Shown in pieces: positions 44,950 through 54,599 of a stretch of DNA of 64,000 bases. Made by a program: the position numbers and the translations under genes. The DNA comes from Diploptera punctata (taxonomy: Eukaryota; Arthropoda; Insecta; Blattodea; Blaberidae): NCBI GenBank assembly GCA_030220185.1, contig JASPKZ010002332.1, forward strand, positions 124,001 through 188,000, in the 5' to 3' direction. The notes below the pieces were generated by a model. The model was given only the letters and a program-made list of their open reading frames with translations, was not told the DNA's origin and searched no databases. Positions within the stretch are counted from its first letter, which is position 1. Each line of letters begins with the position of its first letter.

Positions 44950-46475
44950 TAGTTACTTCTTGTTTGTAAACGTCCACTTTCATCCTAAATAGTGCTAATT
45001 TGTCAATATTCATTTCTTACAAATTATAATATAAATACAATGCAATGAAAGTGAGACAATGCAACTGGCAAAATAGATATCCAACAGATTGGACTGCTTT
45101 GTATCACTTCACTTAATGGTAATCCATGCACAAGCTCAGATCTAAAAAAAAGACTCGTGGGTGATCTCTATAAAGCATAGCTACTAGCTATAAATTTTAA
45201 TTAATTAGAATGTGAGGTGAAGGATACATAATGAAAGGTTTAATTTACAAGGAACTAATTTCCTATACAATATATATTATATTCTATTAAAATTCAAATA
45301 CTAGGTAAAATTATTTATTAATTATTATTAACTGCAAACACTTCAAAACTGACATATTAAACACTTCCTTATTCCATGCATGAGAACTAACAGTGCTTGA
45401 CATGATCTATATGATTTAGTTATTTTATGAAAAAGATAAATGACTTGAAAACATCTTATTAGAAACAATAAAATTACAAGAGAGTATCTGTTTAAATAGC
45501 TATTATATGTATCTATTCACTTAATAAATTATTTTTTAATATTATTGGTCATTTTTATTAAATGATAAGGATTGAATATGCAATAAAAACAACACAGCAA
45601 TTTTAACATATAGAATGGTTCAATGAATTTTGGTATCAATAGATTCTGTAATTTAAGTAGCATACCATATGTCCAAAGAAAATATTACTGAAATTTTTGC
45701 CATTAAAATGTTATCTTCATTTTCAACCAAGATTTATGTATTAATATTTATATCCACACATTTCAGAAGACACTGTATAAAAAATTAGAAAACTGAAGGT
45801 TAATGATAATCAAATAATCAGCAATTAACAATATGTACAAATGAGCCAATTTCCAACCTATTTATATATGATCCCTTATGACAAGAAAAGTGTGAAAAAA
45901 AGACCATGTAAAAGGAAATATATGCTATTGCATAAAACTGCCCTTGAGTAATTTCTAGTGCAAGATGGGTTTTAAGTAAGTTCAGATTTAACTAGAAATC
46001 TGAGAGTGGAAGATGTTACAATGAAATATGGAGTTAAACAAAATTAGGAATGGTAATTCTTTATACAAATTGAAAAATATAACCAAAGGGAAAGCAAATG
46101 AGGAGAAAACCAAGACTCACATTGTGGGATTCATTGAAGAAAGATTTGAGAGAATAGGACACCAGAAGATGGAGAAAAATGGCTTGCAGATACAGGCTCA
46201 ATATAATGTAATGTCACAGATGAATCTTCAATAAACTGTAATACCCTAGATAATGATTTTAATAAAATGAGTTGAAGTGATGTGATATATAAAATTTAAC
46301 AAAAAATACCACATTATAAATAAATATGATCAAATTATTATATAACAAAACCATTATGTAATCACACCCTCCTGCATCATATATTAAATGCAAAGCAATG
46401 GTGTTAAAGATAGAGTGTTCTAATTCATGATGCACATTTTTCTAAAATTTTTAGCACAGTGATCTTCATTACACT
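44950..46475. other. AT-rich stretch, nothing firmly recognised
   Basis: A lysine-rich plus-strand frame at 46028-46234 could be a decayed transposon piece, but no family motif is visible. Confidence 0.45.
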
Positions 46476-46482
46476 ACGTATT

Positions 46483-46800
46483 TCATGAAATTATATGGAT
46501 TTTTCTCATAAGCTTAGTGGCAAAGGAATATCTGTAGCAAATTTTCTCATTTTCTGTCTTATTTTTAAATATATTGAGAAGTTGTTCTATGGCATTGGAA
46601 ACAATCCTGCACTGTAAACAAAATGTTTTATGTCTCTCTAGGTACCTATGCAATCCTGAATTAATCATCCATTCCATTGTCTTACAAACAATGCTAGTTA
46701 GATCCCTAAATTTTTTCATCATCCAGGCTGATATGCCATGGTCCGGTTATCTTCTCACTTGACATTTCGTCTACTACTCGAGTGAGAAGATAACCGGACC
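46483..46800 (-). pseudogene. LINE reverse transcriptase domain fragment
   Basis: On the minus strand: KFRDLTSIVCKTMEWMINSG then LHRYLERHKTF, matching the SLTSxxCKTMExxxxxRLxxYLE block (motif 2 region) of jockey-type and related reverse transcriptases, and a further stretch toward FKNKTENEK. The YRPI start is degraded. It is the only piece of an actual reverse-transcriptase core in the window. Confidence 0.7.
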
Positions 46801-46835
46801 ACAGCCTATCAGCCTGGAAGACAAACCATATAGGG
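46725..46835. repeat. Inverted duplication at the end of the LINE fragment
   Basis: CCAGGCTGATATGCCATGGT and CCGGTTATCTTCTCACT recur inverted as AGTGAGAAGATAACCGGACC then ACAGCCTATCAGCCTGG, around a spacer of about 25 bases. The right arm also keeps a TAGGGATC block in the mirrored place. This looks like an inverted 5' duplication (twin-priming-type rearrangement) of the LINE copy. Confidence 0.75.
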
Positions 46836-46999
46836 ATCAAGACACTGGCCGTGAAAGCCTACAATTATACATAATGCTAGTTAGGCTTGTAGGATGGTAG
46901 CTAGATAAACATGTTGAAAAAGTAGACTCCAAATAAATCCTAGTTAAAAGATGTAGTATACTAATAGTGAAAAAAAAAAGAAGAAGATTGAAGCAAAAG

Positions 47000-48118
47000 A
47001 TACTAACCAACCATTTCATGTACTAGATAATCAATTGTAACCATTCTATACAAAATGCACACCAAGAGAAACAAAATAAATGTTTTTCCTATTACACAAC
47101 TTTATCATACTGCACTTCCTATTTTAAAAGGTCCTGCACTTTCAAAAAAATTGTTATTCATTAGTGAATTTGTTCTTCACTATTCCAAAGGACTAAGATA
47201 TTTAAAATATGTACAATTAATTATCACAAATAACAGATTTATATTTTAGCACAAATTAAATCTCTATGTATTTTCAATTCAAGTCTAAATCATTTACCTC
47301 TATAATGAATTCTTACCTATATAAAAGGCACTTCGGTTTAATTAATGAATGTATTAACTTCTTAGTAATTAAAATGACATGGCCACTCACCCAATATTTT
47401 AATAGAATGTTACAGTAATATGACATTACAGATACAACTACACTATTTGTTCCACTTTAACAAGAAAATATGAATCTTAACTTTCATATTAATCTGAGAA
47501 GATAACCATGGAAATCCTTTATAAGATGAATTGAAAAATACATTTATGAACACTTCTTGTGAAAAGATTTCACACCTAATAATTTGAAGTGAAACATTTT
47601 CCAGCCTTCATTCTTCCCAAGTCAGCATAATAACATGTTACTGTCTTATATAATTTTTGCCTCAATGAAAATAAGAATACTAAGGCTATGACCCAAGTAA
47701 GGACTACATACTTCTGATCTATTTGTGCACATATTATGCAGTTTGCAAAGTTATGAAGAGTTAAAAAAGTTAAAAGAAAACATTAAACACAGAATGTCAA
47801 ATGTTTTATTGTGAACATAGTTTTTACTTTCTTCACAATAGAAAAAGTTTATTGTTACACTGGCCCATACCAATTATTTTGTAAAAGCAAAATGAGTAAA
47901 ATTATATTTTAATACAATCTACGGCACTATTTCATTTACTGCACTTTTTTAAAAATAATTTAGACTAAATCATAGAATGAAAAAAAAAAAAAAAGTGTTT
48001 TGAAATAAATATTACTTAAAATATTGTAGTCTAAAATGCTGATAAATTTAAGCTGTGAATGTCCAAGAATATATCATAATGCAAATCTGACTAAAAAACA
48101 AAAATATAAGAATAATAA
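47000..48118. other. AT-rich stretch, nothing recognised
   Basis: No gene or element ends were seen. A poly-A run lies at 47979-47994. Confidence 0.5.
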
Positions 48119-48129
48119 ATGAATGAGTC

Positions 48130-48335
48130 GCTAAGAATCAAATGAATCATAAATTCTTCTTACCTCCTACTTCTATGTTTTTTAAACACAGGACCATCGT
48201 CACTATCATCAGCTGATCGCCGATACTGCGGTGCTGTGTTTAAAAAAACATAGAAGTATGAGGTAAGAAGAATTTATGATTCATCTGATTCTTATCAATA
48301 AAACCTCATAATGTTAAAAATTCCTGAATTTATTA
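48130..48335. mobile_element. Palindromic Penelope-like element, family C copy 3
   Basis: Left arm: AATCAAATGAATCATAAATTCTTCTTACCTCCTACTTC. The right arm mirrors it (GAAGTATGAGGTAAGAAGAATTTATGATTC) and extends to the outer CCTCATAATGTTAAAAATTCC. The centre at about 48212 holds ATCATCAGCTGATC. The hammerhead core CTGATGA remains on the minus strand, but the sequence between it and GATAC is rearranged. Confidence 0.6.
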
Positions 48336-48862
48336 TATTAGAAAGAGTTGCTTCTTATCTTTCCTCACAGTTTATGTTTTTTAAACATGTGAACTACAGT
48401 TTTCCTTATAATGTTATTTCCCATATTTAACTACGAATATAAGAATAAATTGCTGTAAAATCTACCATATAATGAACAACCTGCTTAGCCTAATTAACTT
48501 AAAAAAAATCTTGTTACAATTAACAAAGACCAACAGTGCAATAAGTTCATGATGAAACTAATGATGCTGTAAGTATAATATGACTTTATTTGGGTCATAT
48601 CCTGAATTTTATATTTTGAATAACTTTCAAGGACTAATGATTGCACAAATTCATTTATGTCAGTACTAAATTAATTAAATATTAATGAAGCTATTAATGA
48701 TTAAAATATCAATAAAAGTACTATGAATTTTAAAAATGAAGAAAATAAATAAATTATATTTATATTAAATTAATGTTGGGAAGTAAACATTATGAGGTAT
48801 AATCATTAAAATTCATCGGAGAACATATTGTTTAAACAACTCACCTCATAGGATTCATGCTT

Positions 48863-48910
48863 CCATGATATCGCAATTTCAAACATAGTCATGTTCATCT
48901 TCAGCCATAA
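48863..48910 (-). ncRNA. Hammerhead-ribozyme-like motif, family B, left arm
   Basis: Mirror copy of 48921-48968 with the same stems: TTATGG/TCATGG, CTGAAGA, GAACAT/ATGTTT, GAAA, ATT/GAT and A at the cleavage position. Confidence 0.62.
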
Positions 48911-48920
48911 CTCCGACGAG

Positions 48921-48968
48921 TTATGGCTGAAGATGAACATGACTATGTTTGAAATTGCGATATCATGG
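48921..48968 (+). ncRNA. Hammerhead-ribozyme-like motif, family B, right arm (complete)
   Basis: Stem I TTATGG (48921-48926) pairs with TCATGG (48963-48968) with G-U pairs. Core CTGAAGA 48927-48933, extra T, stem II GAACAT/ATGTTT (48935-48940 and 48945-48950), GAAA 48951-48954, a 3-pair stem III and A17 at 48962. All core residues of the hammerhead consensus are present. Stem III is very short, as in other reported Penelope-associated hammerheads, which may act as dimers. Confidence 0.65.
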
Positions 48969-49036
48969 AAGCATGAATCCTATGAGGTGAGTTGTTTAAA
49001 CAATATGTTCTCCGATGAATTTTAAAATTATATTTA

Positions 49037-49664
49037 GTTAGAGCATAAAATATGTTCCTGTTGATAAACTAGACATGGAAAGCAGATGTGAAATCTTTCA
49101 AACCATCTCAAACTCTCAAATATTTGTGTGTTTCTTCAAATATTTGAAAATTGGCAGTCCCTGAATTGAATACAACTAATAGAATGATGTACATTTAAAT
49201 GCATCAACAAAAATGTTTCTTACAAATTATGCATGTTCCACCATATATACAAAGATTTATAACTGTAATACATGGTATATACATGCAATAAGACTTGTTC
49301 TCTATAAGCCTATCACAGCATAATTTATATGATAGAGATGTAATGGAAGGAAATAATCCACAGAGTGTTTTAGAATTCCTATTATGCTCTCTAGAAGTTG
49401 TATAGGAGAATTAGTAGATATTGTTTTGATGAAGAACCTATGTCTAGAAATGCACTGTTTTAGTGTTGTAATGACAATAAATTTAAATATCTTACTTCTC
49501 AGTAGACAATCTACATTCACAGAATTTGTGATGTCTGATGCCATGTGTTTTATTTACAATTCTGATGTGGGTCCCAGGTACTTGACTTTCCTTCAGGAAA
49601 TACTAATGGAGTTATTGGAAGATATGTCACTAAACATTCTTGAGCAAATCTGGTCGTACCAGTT
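49037..49664. other. AT-rich stretch between two PLE palindromes, no gene recognised
   Basis: Overlapping frames on both strands (49302-49544 minus, 49384-49926 plus) are open by chance or come from an unknown repeat; the plus frame runs straight into the next palindrome. Confidence 0.4.
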
Positions 49665-49732
49665 AATTTTTACTATTAAAATTCATCGGATAACATTTTG
49701 TTTAAACAACTCACCTCATAGGATTCATGCTT

Positions 49733-49780
49733 CCATGATACCGCGGTTTCAAACACAATTGTGTTCATCTTCAACCATAA
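49733..49780 (-). ncRNA. Hammerhead-ribozyme-like motif, family B copy 4, left arm
   Basis: On the minus strand: TTATGG, TTGAAGA (first core C changed to T), stem II GAACAC/GTGTTT, GAAA, stem III ACC/GGT, A17, TCATGG. Stem II differs from copy 3 at paired positions and still pairs. Confidence 0.55.
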
Positions 49781-49957
49781 CTCCGACTGACGAAATTCTT
49801 CAGCCATCAACTGTTCTATTGTCGCCATCTTCAGTGCTGCCATCTATGGTTGAATTTATGAACTTCGAAATCAAAGTAATTTTGTTAGGGATATCAAACT
49901 TCATTGATCTATCTTTATTTTTCTGAATTCATAATTTATGAATTTCGTCAGTCGGAG

Positions 49958-50005
49958 TTATGGCTGAAGATGAACATGACTGTGTTTGAAACCACAGTAT
50001 CATGG
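49958..50005 (+). ncRNA. Hammerhead-ribozyme-like motif, family B copy 4, right arm
   Basis: TTATGG 49958-49963, CTGAAGA 49964-49970, stem II GAACAT/(G)TGTTT, GAAAC from 49988, stem III AC/GT, A17 at 49999, TCATGG 50000-50005. The core is intact. Confidence 0.6.
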
Positions 50006-50119
50006 AAGCATGAATCCTATGAGGTGAGTTGTTTAAACAAAATGTTCTCCGATGAATTTTAATGATTATACATCATAATGTTTACTTCCCAACATTAATT
50101 TAATATAATTTTTACTAGT

Positions 50120-51378
50120 TGACTAAATATCATTTGAATATTTGAGGAAAGGTTGGGATGATTGTAATAGACAATTCCTTGGCTCATTGACAAAGATGAA
50201 ATAGTTGATATTATCTTATTGTATGCACTAAACATTTCCATAAAAGGATTATTCATCAAAATTGTATGGATACCAAGTATCCTTTACAATCCCTAGAAGC
50301 ATGTACTAGGAATACTGAATACCCTGTAAGTATTTTTGATAAAGTTTAAAAATATTATTATGTACTCAGTTTTTTCTAAATAACTTTACAACATTGACTC
50401 AAGAGTATAACTATCAAGTGTGTCATGTGGAAATGAACAATTTAAAAAATGAGAAAGTGAAGGGATTGGTAGAGTTAGTAAGTTTTGAAAGTACACATTA
50501 ATCATTGATATTCTATACAGAAGATTGGAAATTCAATTTAAAAATCACAGAATTATAATAAATATCAGAATTCTAATTCCTTTTAAACATTGTTCCTTTT
50601 CATAAAATTATTTATGTCTGACCATAGATGATGTACAGTTCATTTTTAAGATTTAAGAATAAAATTAGAAAAGAATTATTTTAGTAAAGGAATTCTGAAA
50701 CATTCAATATTCCATTGCCCACTTGTGATAATGTATTTTAATGGAAAGTAAATTTTGTTAACACCATTACCAATAGTTTTTAAAAATATTGTTTCTAATA
50801 TACCATGCTTGTCAGTATATAAGATTAATCTAAAATTTACCACAATCAGGAAAATTTTCTGAAAACAAAATTAAAAAAAAAATATACTCCTATACTTAAT
50901 TCCCTTCCTTCCCTCTTTAAAATCACCATATGCTCAAGGGCTTAACCCTGTATCATTTTTGTTAAAATAGTAAACCCATTTTCAGATTTTTCAGATTTTT
51001 TGGTCCATTTCAAAACCCAGTCTCTGTGCTTTATCTACTTTCTGCCCTTTCCCTTGGTTAATGTACACAAAACAATATTCTGAGACTGCAAAAGCTGTAT
51101 AGTTTCTCCTGTTGATGGACTCCAAAATGATGTTCTACTGATCTATTGCCATTTCCATTAAATCTTTTATTACTTAGAACTTAAAACTCATGTAAGAATG
51201 TAATTTTTTATATCATAAAATTATGAATGATTAATTTTAGATTATTCAAGGTTAGTCAAAATTCCTTTTTTTTTGTAAATTGATTTGTTCTTGATGGCAC
51301 ATTTTCTATTGAATAACTTCCAACATCTTGAAAGAGAAAAACGAGTGTGAACAACTGTGAAAAATAATTATATATATA
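50120..51378. other. AT-rich stretch, nothing recognised
   Basis: A G+C-richer part at 50900-51130 has no open frame. It ends at the left LTR-like repeat. Confidence 0.45.
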
Positions 51379-51961
51379 GTGAAGCACTGTTGGGCTGGCT
51401 TTTGAAATTCACATGTAGCAGGAATCATTCTTATATGGTAGAAGGAGAATCATGATCTGGCAAATCATGAGTTGGTGAGAACTTCTGAGAACTTTCAGAT
51501 GTGTCTATGATTGGCTTTCTGGAAGGACTGGCTTCTTGGGATTTTTATATGAGAGAAGTCGAGACTGAGCTTCCAGATTATTTGTCACTCGCATATAAAT
51601 GAGATGTGTGTGGTCTTCCGAGTGAGTCAGACACAAATGAATTGCAAGCAGACAACCAGTGAAGGCAATCTGAACAGTGAAGAAAGTTAATAGTGAGTGG
51701 AGAATATATTTTAATCGACTCACCTCATACATTTTCAAACTTCTTTGATACCGACGGTTTCAGACAAAATCATGTCCTTCAGTCATGGCTTCCACTGATG
51801 AAATTCCGTGATTGTTGATTTCTTTAGTGACATCACTTCTTGTGCTGCCATCTTTCGTTGGGATTATAAACTTTGTAATTAAATTTTTATTCCAACGGTT
51901 TATCCAATTGGAATTGACAATTTGGGAAATGATATTCATTCAGAAGAATAAATATTGATCT

Positions 51962-52117
51962 ATGAATTTCAATATTCCGGTGGATAAAAATTTAATTACA
52001 AAGTTTATAATCCCAACGAAAGATGGCAGCACAAGAAGTGATGTCACTAAAGAAATCAACAATCACGGAATTTCATCAGTGGAAGCCATGACTGAAGAAG
52101 GACATGATTTTGTCTGA
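51962..52117 (+). pseudogene. C-terminal coding tail of Penelope-like family B (open, 51 codons)
   Basis: Reads MNFNIPVDKNLITKFIIPTK, DGSTRSDVTKEINNHGISSV and EAMTEEGHDFV, then TGA. The pattern F.IP.....I..FI.PT.DG.. parallels the family A tail (FEIPGENDLV.RFFSLPMEG). It lacks any start of its own; the real protein would begin far upstream. The codons for TEEGHDFV and the stop are also the core and stem II of the hammerhead motif. An inverted, diverged copy covers about 51747-51900. Confidence 0.6.
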
Positions 52118-52133
52118 AACCATCGGTATCAAA
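52086..52133 (+). ncRNA. Hammerhead-ribozyme-like motif, family B copy 5, right arm
   Basis: CTGAAGA (52092-52098), stem II (G)GACA/TGTC(T), GAAAC (52116-52120), stem III ACC/GGT, A17 at 52128. Stem I is only about three pairs (TGA/TCA). The left arm on the minus strand has a 3-base deletion in the core. Confidence 0.58.
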
Positions 52134-52744
52134 GAAGTTTGAAAATGTATGAGGTGAGTCGATTAAAATATGTTCTTCACTCACTATTAATGATATAACC
52201 TCATAATGTTTACTTCCCAATATTATTGTTTATTTTTTATTATTTCACTCACCTCATACTTCATGAAGTATGAGGTGAGTGAAATAATAAAAAATAAACA
52301 ATATTAAAGAACCTCATAGTGTTATTTCCTATCTACATTTCCCAATATTAATTTAAATATAAGTGAAGAAAGTATTGTAAGTGAGGACGTCTACAAGTGT
52401 GAAGAACAGACTATGAGATAAATTATATTTATACAAGACTCAGAACATCAAAATCATGTGTGTCTGTAAAATGAATAATTATGCATGAAAAAAAGACGAT
52501 TTGGATTTTTTTTTGTGAAAACTGGCATGAAATTAGACAAATTTGACCAGTACCCATGCAATCACAATTAGTGACATCTGGCATCAGATGTGGAATATAA
52601 CAAATTACAGTTCCAAAAATTTTAATTCCTACAAAATAAAATTTTAACATACTAAAATTATTAACTAACTTTATATCCACAACACTTTACAATATAAATT
52701 ACTTATATTAAATTATATGTCAGAAAACTTGTGACAGAAGTAAG

Positions 52745-53495
52745 GATTACATACAACAATTGCATCGATTAAAACCTGCCATTAGTGACTTCAGGCGAGG
52801 AAGAGGCACACTATTTGAACTATATAATGAAACTAAGACTTTTAATAACAAAAAATGGAATCATTGCAAAAATTATTATTGGAAATGAAACAAGAATTAT
52901 TAAAACAAAATGAACAAATTCAAAGACAAAAGGTGAGACATTGAACCAAGAAATTAAAATAGTGAAGAGAGGAAGCAAGAATTAAAACAGAGTATCAAGG
53001 ACATGAAATAAGAATATAGATCAATAACAGAAGGCCTGAAAAGTAAGATCATCTGTGAAAAGACAATGCAGCCAATCTCTTTTCTTCAAGAATCAGCCGC
53101 CAAGATTTTATGCAACACCTAATTGGATGAGCAGGCAGACAATATAATAGAGGCCCTGGAAAATTGTTATGGCCATAATCACTTCTATGTTGTTTATCGA
53201 GCCCAACTAAAGGTTTGTGTTCAGCACACAAGAATAAGCCATGGCAATAGAGAAGCTGGCACACAAGGCTTTACTCGGACTTCCAACAAATTTCATTGAT
53301 GGAGAGACAGTGTCTACTTTTGAAAGCGGTCTATGGGATCGTGACGTAAAAAAACACCCCCTGGTGGCACATGATCACACCACCAAACAATGCCCTGAAT
53401 GATGCCATGTTGGTGAAGGCCAAGGAAACTACTCTATCTGCACCAGGCAATGAGGTCTCATGTGCAAAGGTCGACTGCAGTTAATGTTGAGGGGC
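52745..53495 (+). pseudogene. Gag-like remnant of an LTR (Ty3/gypsy-type) retrotransposon
   Basis: Broken plus-strand frames give a coiled-coil-like Lys/Glu/Gln-rich stretch (about 52860-53030), then DEQADNIIEALENCYGHNHF, YVVYRAQLK, and in a shifted frame AIEKLAHKAL, FIDGETVSTFESGLWDRDVK and KAKETT. This order matches the capsid region of insect Ty3/gypsy-type Gag proteins. Stops, shifts and a missing polymerase region make it a dead fragment. It lies between the two inverted LTR-like repeats. The family name is inference from motif order only. Confidence 0.6.
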
Positions 53496-53513
53496 AACAC
53501 TCGCCATCATAGA

Positions 53514-54017
53514 TGTCACCAGTTGCATGAGTACAGGTTAAATTTCATTAATTTAATTTCACACCAGTTTTCACGAAAATTCAAACTTTCTTAATTTCAT
53601 GCACAATTATTCATTTTACAAGCACATATGGTTTTGCTATTCTGAGTCTTGTATAAACACAATTTATCTCATAGTCTCTTCTTCACATTCACGGATGTCC
53701 TCACTTAAAACAGTTTCTTCACTATTCATTACCTTCGCTGGTTGTCTTCTCACACACAATTAGCTTCGCAATTCTCTTACAACCACTCGTTAGACCAAAC
53801 ATATCTGTTTTATATGGAAGCCCAGTCCCAACTTTTCTCAAATAGAAATCCCAAAAGGCCAATCCTTCCAGAAACCAAATCACAGACACATCTGGAAGTT
53901 CCCAGCAGGCCCTATCAACTCATGAGTCGCCAACTCACAAATCCTCTTCTACCATATAAGGTAATACTTGATTCCCACCACTGCAGCGAATTTCAAAACC
54001 AGCTCAACAATGCATCA
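53514..54017 (+). repeat. LTR-like repeat, plus-orientation copy
   Basis: Starts TGTCACCAGTTGCATGAGTA, carries GAGTCTTGTATAAACACAAT (a possible promoter TATAAA) and ends TGCATCA. The TG...CA borders and 504-bp length suit an LTR. It is uninterrupted and shows the pre-insertion state of the site at 51.7/52.4 kb. The frame 53742-54035 falls inside it and is not regarded as a gene. Confidence 0.6.
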
Positions 54018-54308
54018 CAATATGTGGAGATCTAAACCTATTTTTGCATTCTAATTTTAAAGATAAAATAGTGTCTTATTCACCAGCAAATTCAATAAGT
54101 AAATAGGGTTTATTTATATTTTAACAAATAGAATATGCTCAGGAAAATAGATTTCAATCTTTTTAAAAACTGTACACTAAAGTCTTCATTAGAAATGTAA
54201 TTATCCCAGCAATATAATCACCACATATAGCAGATTTATAACTACTACTGCTACCAAATTGTTAAATTAATTCTTAATTTTTATCAGAAAACCAGGAGTA
54301 AAAATTTA
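54018..54308. other. AT-rich stretch, nothing recognised
   Basis: A short gap between the LTR-like repeat and the next PLE palindrome. Confidence 0.45.
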
Positions 54309-54326
54309 AAAGTAGAGCTTTATTTA

Positions 54327-54577
54327 AATTAATATTGAGAAGTAAACATTATGAGGTTATATCATTAATAGTGAGTGTAGAATATATTTTTAACAACTCA
54401 CCTCATATGATTTCAAATTTCTTTGATACCGGCAGTTTCAGACAAAATCTTGCCCCTCTTCTTGTCCATGGAAGCCATGACTGAAGAGGGACAAGATTTT
54501 GTCTGAAACCGCCAGTATCAAATAAATTTGAAATCATATGAGGTGAATCGTTAAAAATATATTCTACACTCACTATT
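54327..54577. mobile_element. Palindromic Penelope-like element, family B copy 2
   Basis: Left end AATTAATATTGAGAAGTAAA then CATTATGAGGTTATATCATT. The arms mirror through CTCACCTCATATGATTTC to a centre near 54463. An 18-bp perfect direct repeat, AAAGTAGAGCTTTATTTA, flanks it (54309-54326 and 54578-54595), the longest and clearest target duplication of the set. The perfect duplication suggests a young insertion. Confidence 0.78.
54475..54523 (+). ncRNA. Hammerhead-ribozyme-like motif, family B copy 2, right arm
   Basis: CTGAAGA (54481-54487), extra G, stem II GGACAA/TTGTCT (54489-54494 and 54499-54504, six pairs), GAAAC (54505-54509), stem III AC/GT, A17 at 54517. Stem I reduced to TGA/TCA. 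The opposite arm has lost the first core block. Confidence 0.58.
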
Positions 54578-54599
54578 AAAGTAGAGCTTTATTTACCCA

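Larger units (their letters stand above)
48763..49024. mobile_element. Palindromic Penelope-like element, family B copy 3 (near-perfect palindrome)
   Basis: The arms are almost exact reverse complements for about 90 bp on each side of CTCCGACGAG (48911-48920). The left arm alone has the outer GTTGGGAAGTAAACATTATG end. A 12-bp direct repeat AAATTATATTTA flanks it (48751-48762 and 49025-49036). Each arm has a full hammerhead-like motif, and the short terminal coding frame (AEDEHDYV, then stop) is preserved in both. Confidence 0.75.
49676..50106. mobile_element. Palindromic Penelope-like element, family B copy 4 (unequal arms)
   Basis: Between matching arms the left side retains about 150 extra bases of the coding tail on the minus strand (KFINSTIDGSTEDGDNRTVDG-like, with breaks). 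The right arm has the outer end TAATGTTTACTTCCCAACATTAATTTAATATA. An 11-bp direct repeat AATTTTTACTA flanks it (49665-49675 and 50107-50117). The unequal arms show that two RNA or cDNA pieces of different length were joined. Confidence 0.75.
51688..52361. mobile_element. Palindromic Penelope-like element, family B copy 5, with a second short palindrome
   Basis: The insertion splits the LTR-like repeat and is bordered by a 12-bp duplication AGTGAAGAAAGT (51676-51687 and 52362-52373) present once in the intact repeat at 53.7 kb, so its limits are well defined. The arms include long mirrored coding tails around a centre near 51920. The right end CCTCATAATGTTTACTTCCC is followed by a second, almost perfect palindrome (52229-52305, centre near 52266) that carries only the GAGGTGAG box, and then by another outer end CCTCATAGTGTTATTTCC. 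The chain of end pieces points to repeated template switching. Confidence 0.75.
51380..52576 (-). repeat. LTR-like repeat, inverted copy, interrupted by a Penelope-like insertion
   Basis: On the minus strand it starts TGTCACTAATTGTGATTGCA (from 52576), runs through GAGTCTTGTATAAATATAAT and CATCTCATTTATATGCG, and ends TGCTTCA (51380). The right-hand repeat 53514-54017 matches in the same order on the plus strand, so the pair is inverted, not direct as in a normal LTR retrotransposon. A 674-bp Penelope-like insertion (51688-52361) splits it. Confidence 0.65.

Noticed and set aside
49384..49926. 180-codon plus-strand frame as a gene
   Set aside because: It runs across the border of a PLE palindrome (from 49676), an antisense frame covers the same part, and no family is recognised.
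53742..54035. 97-codon frame inside the LTR-like repeat as a gene
   Set aside because: The related inverted repeat does not keep the same frame intact and no domain is visible.
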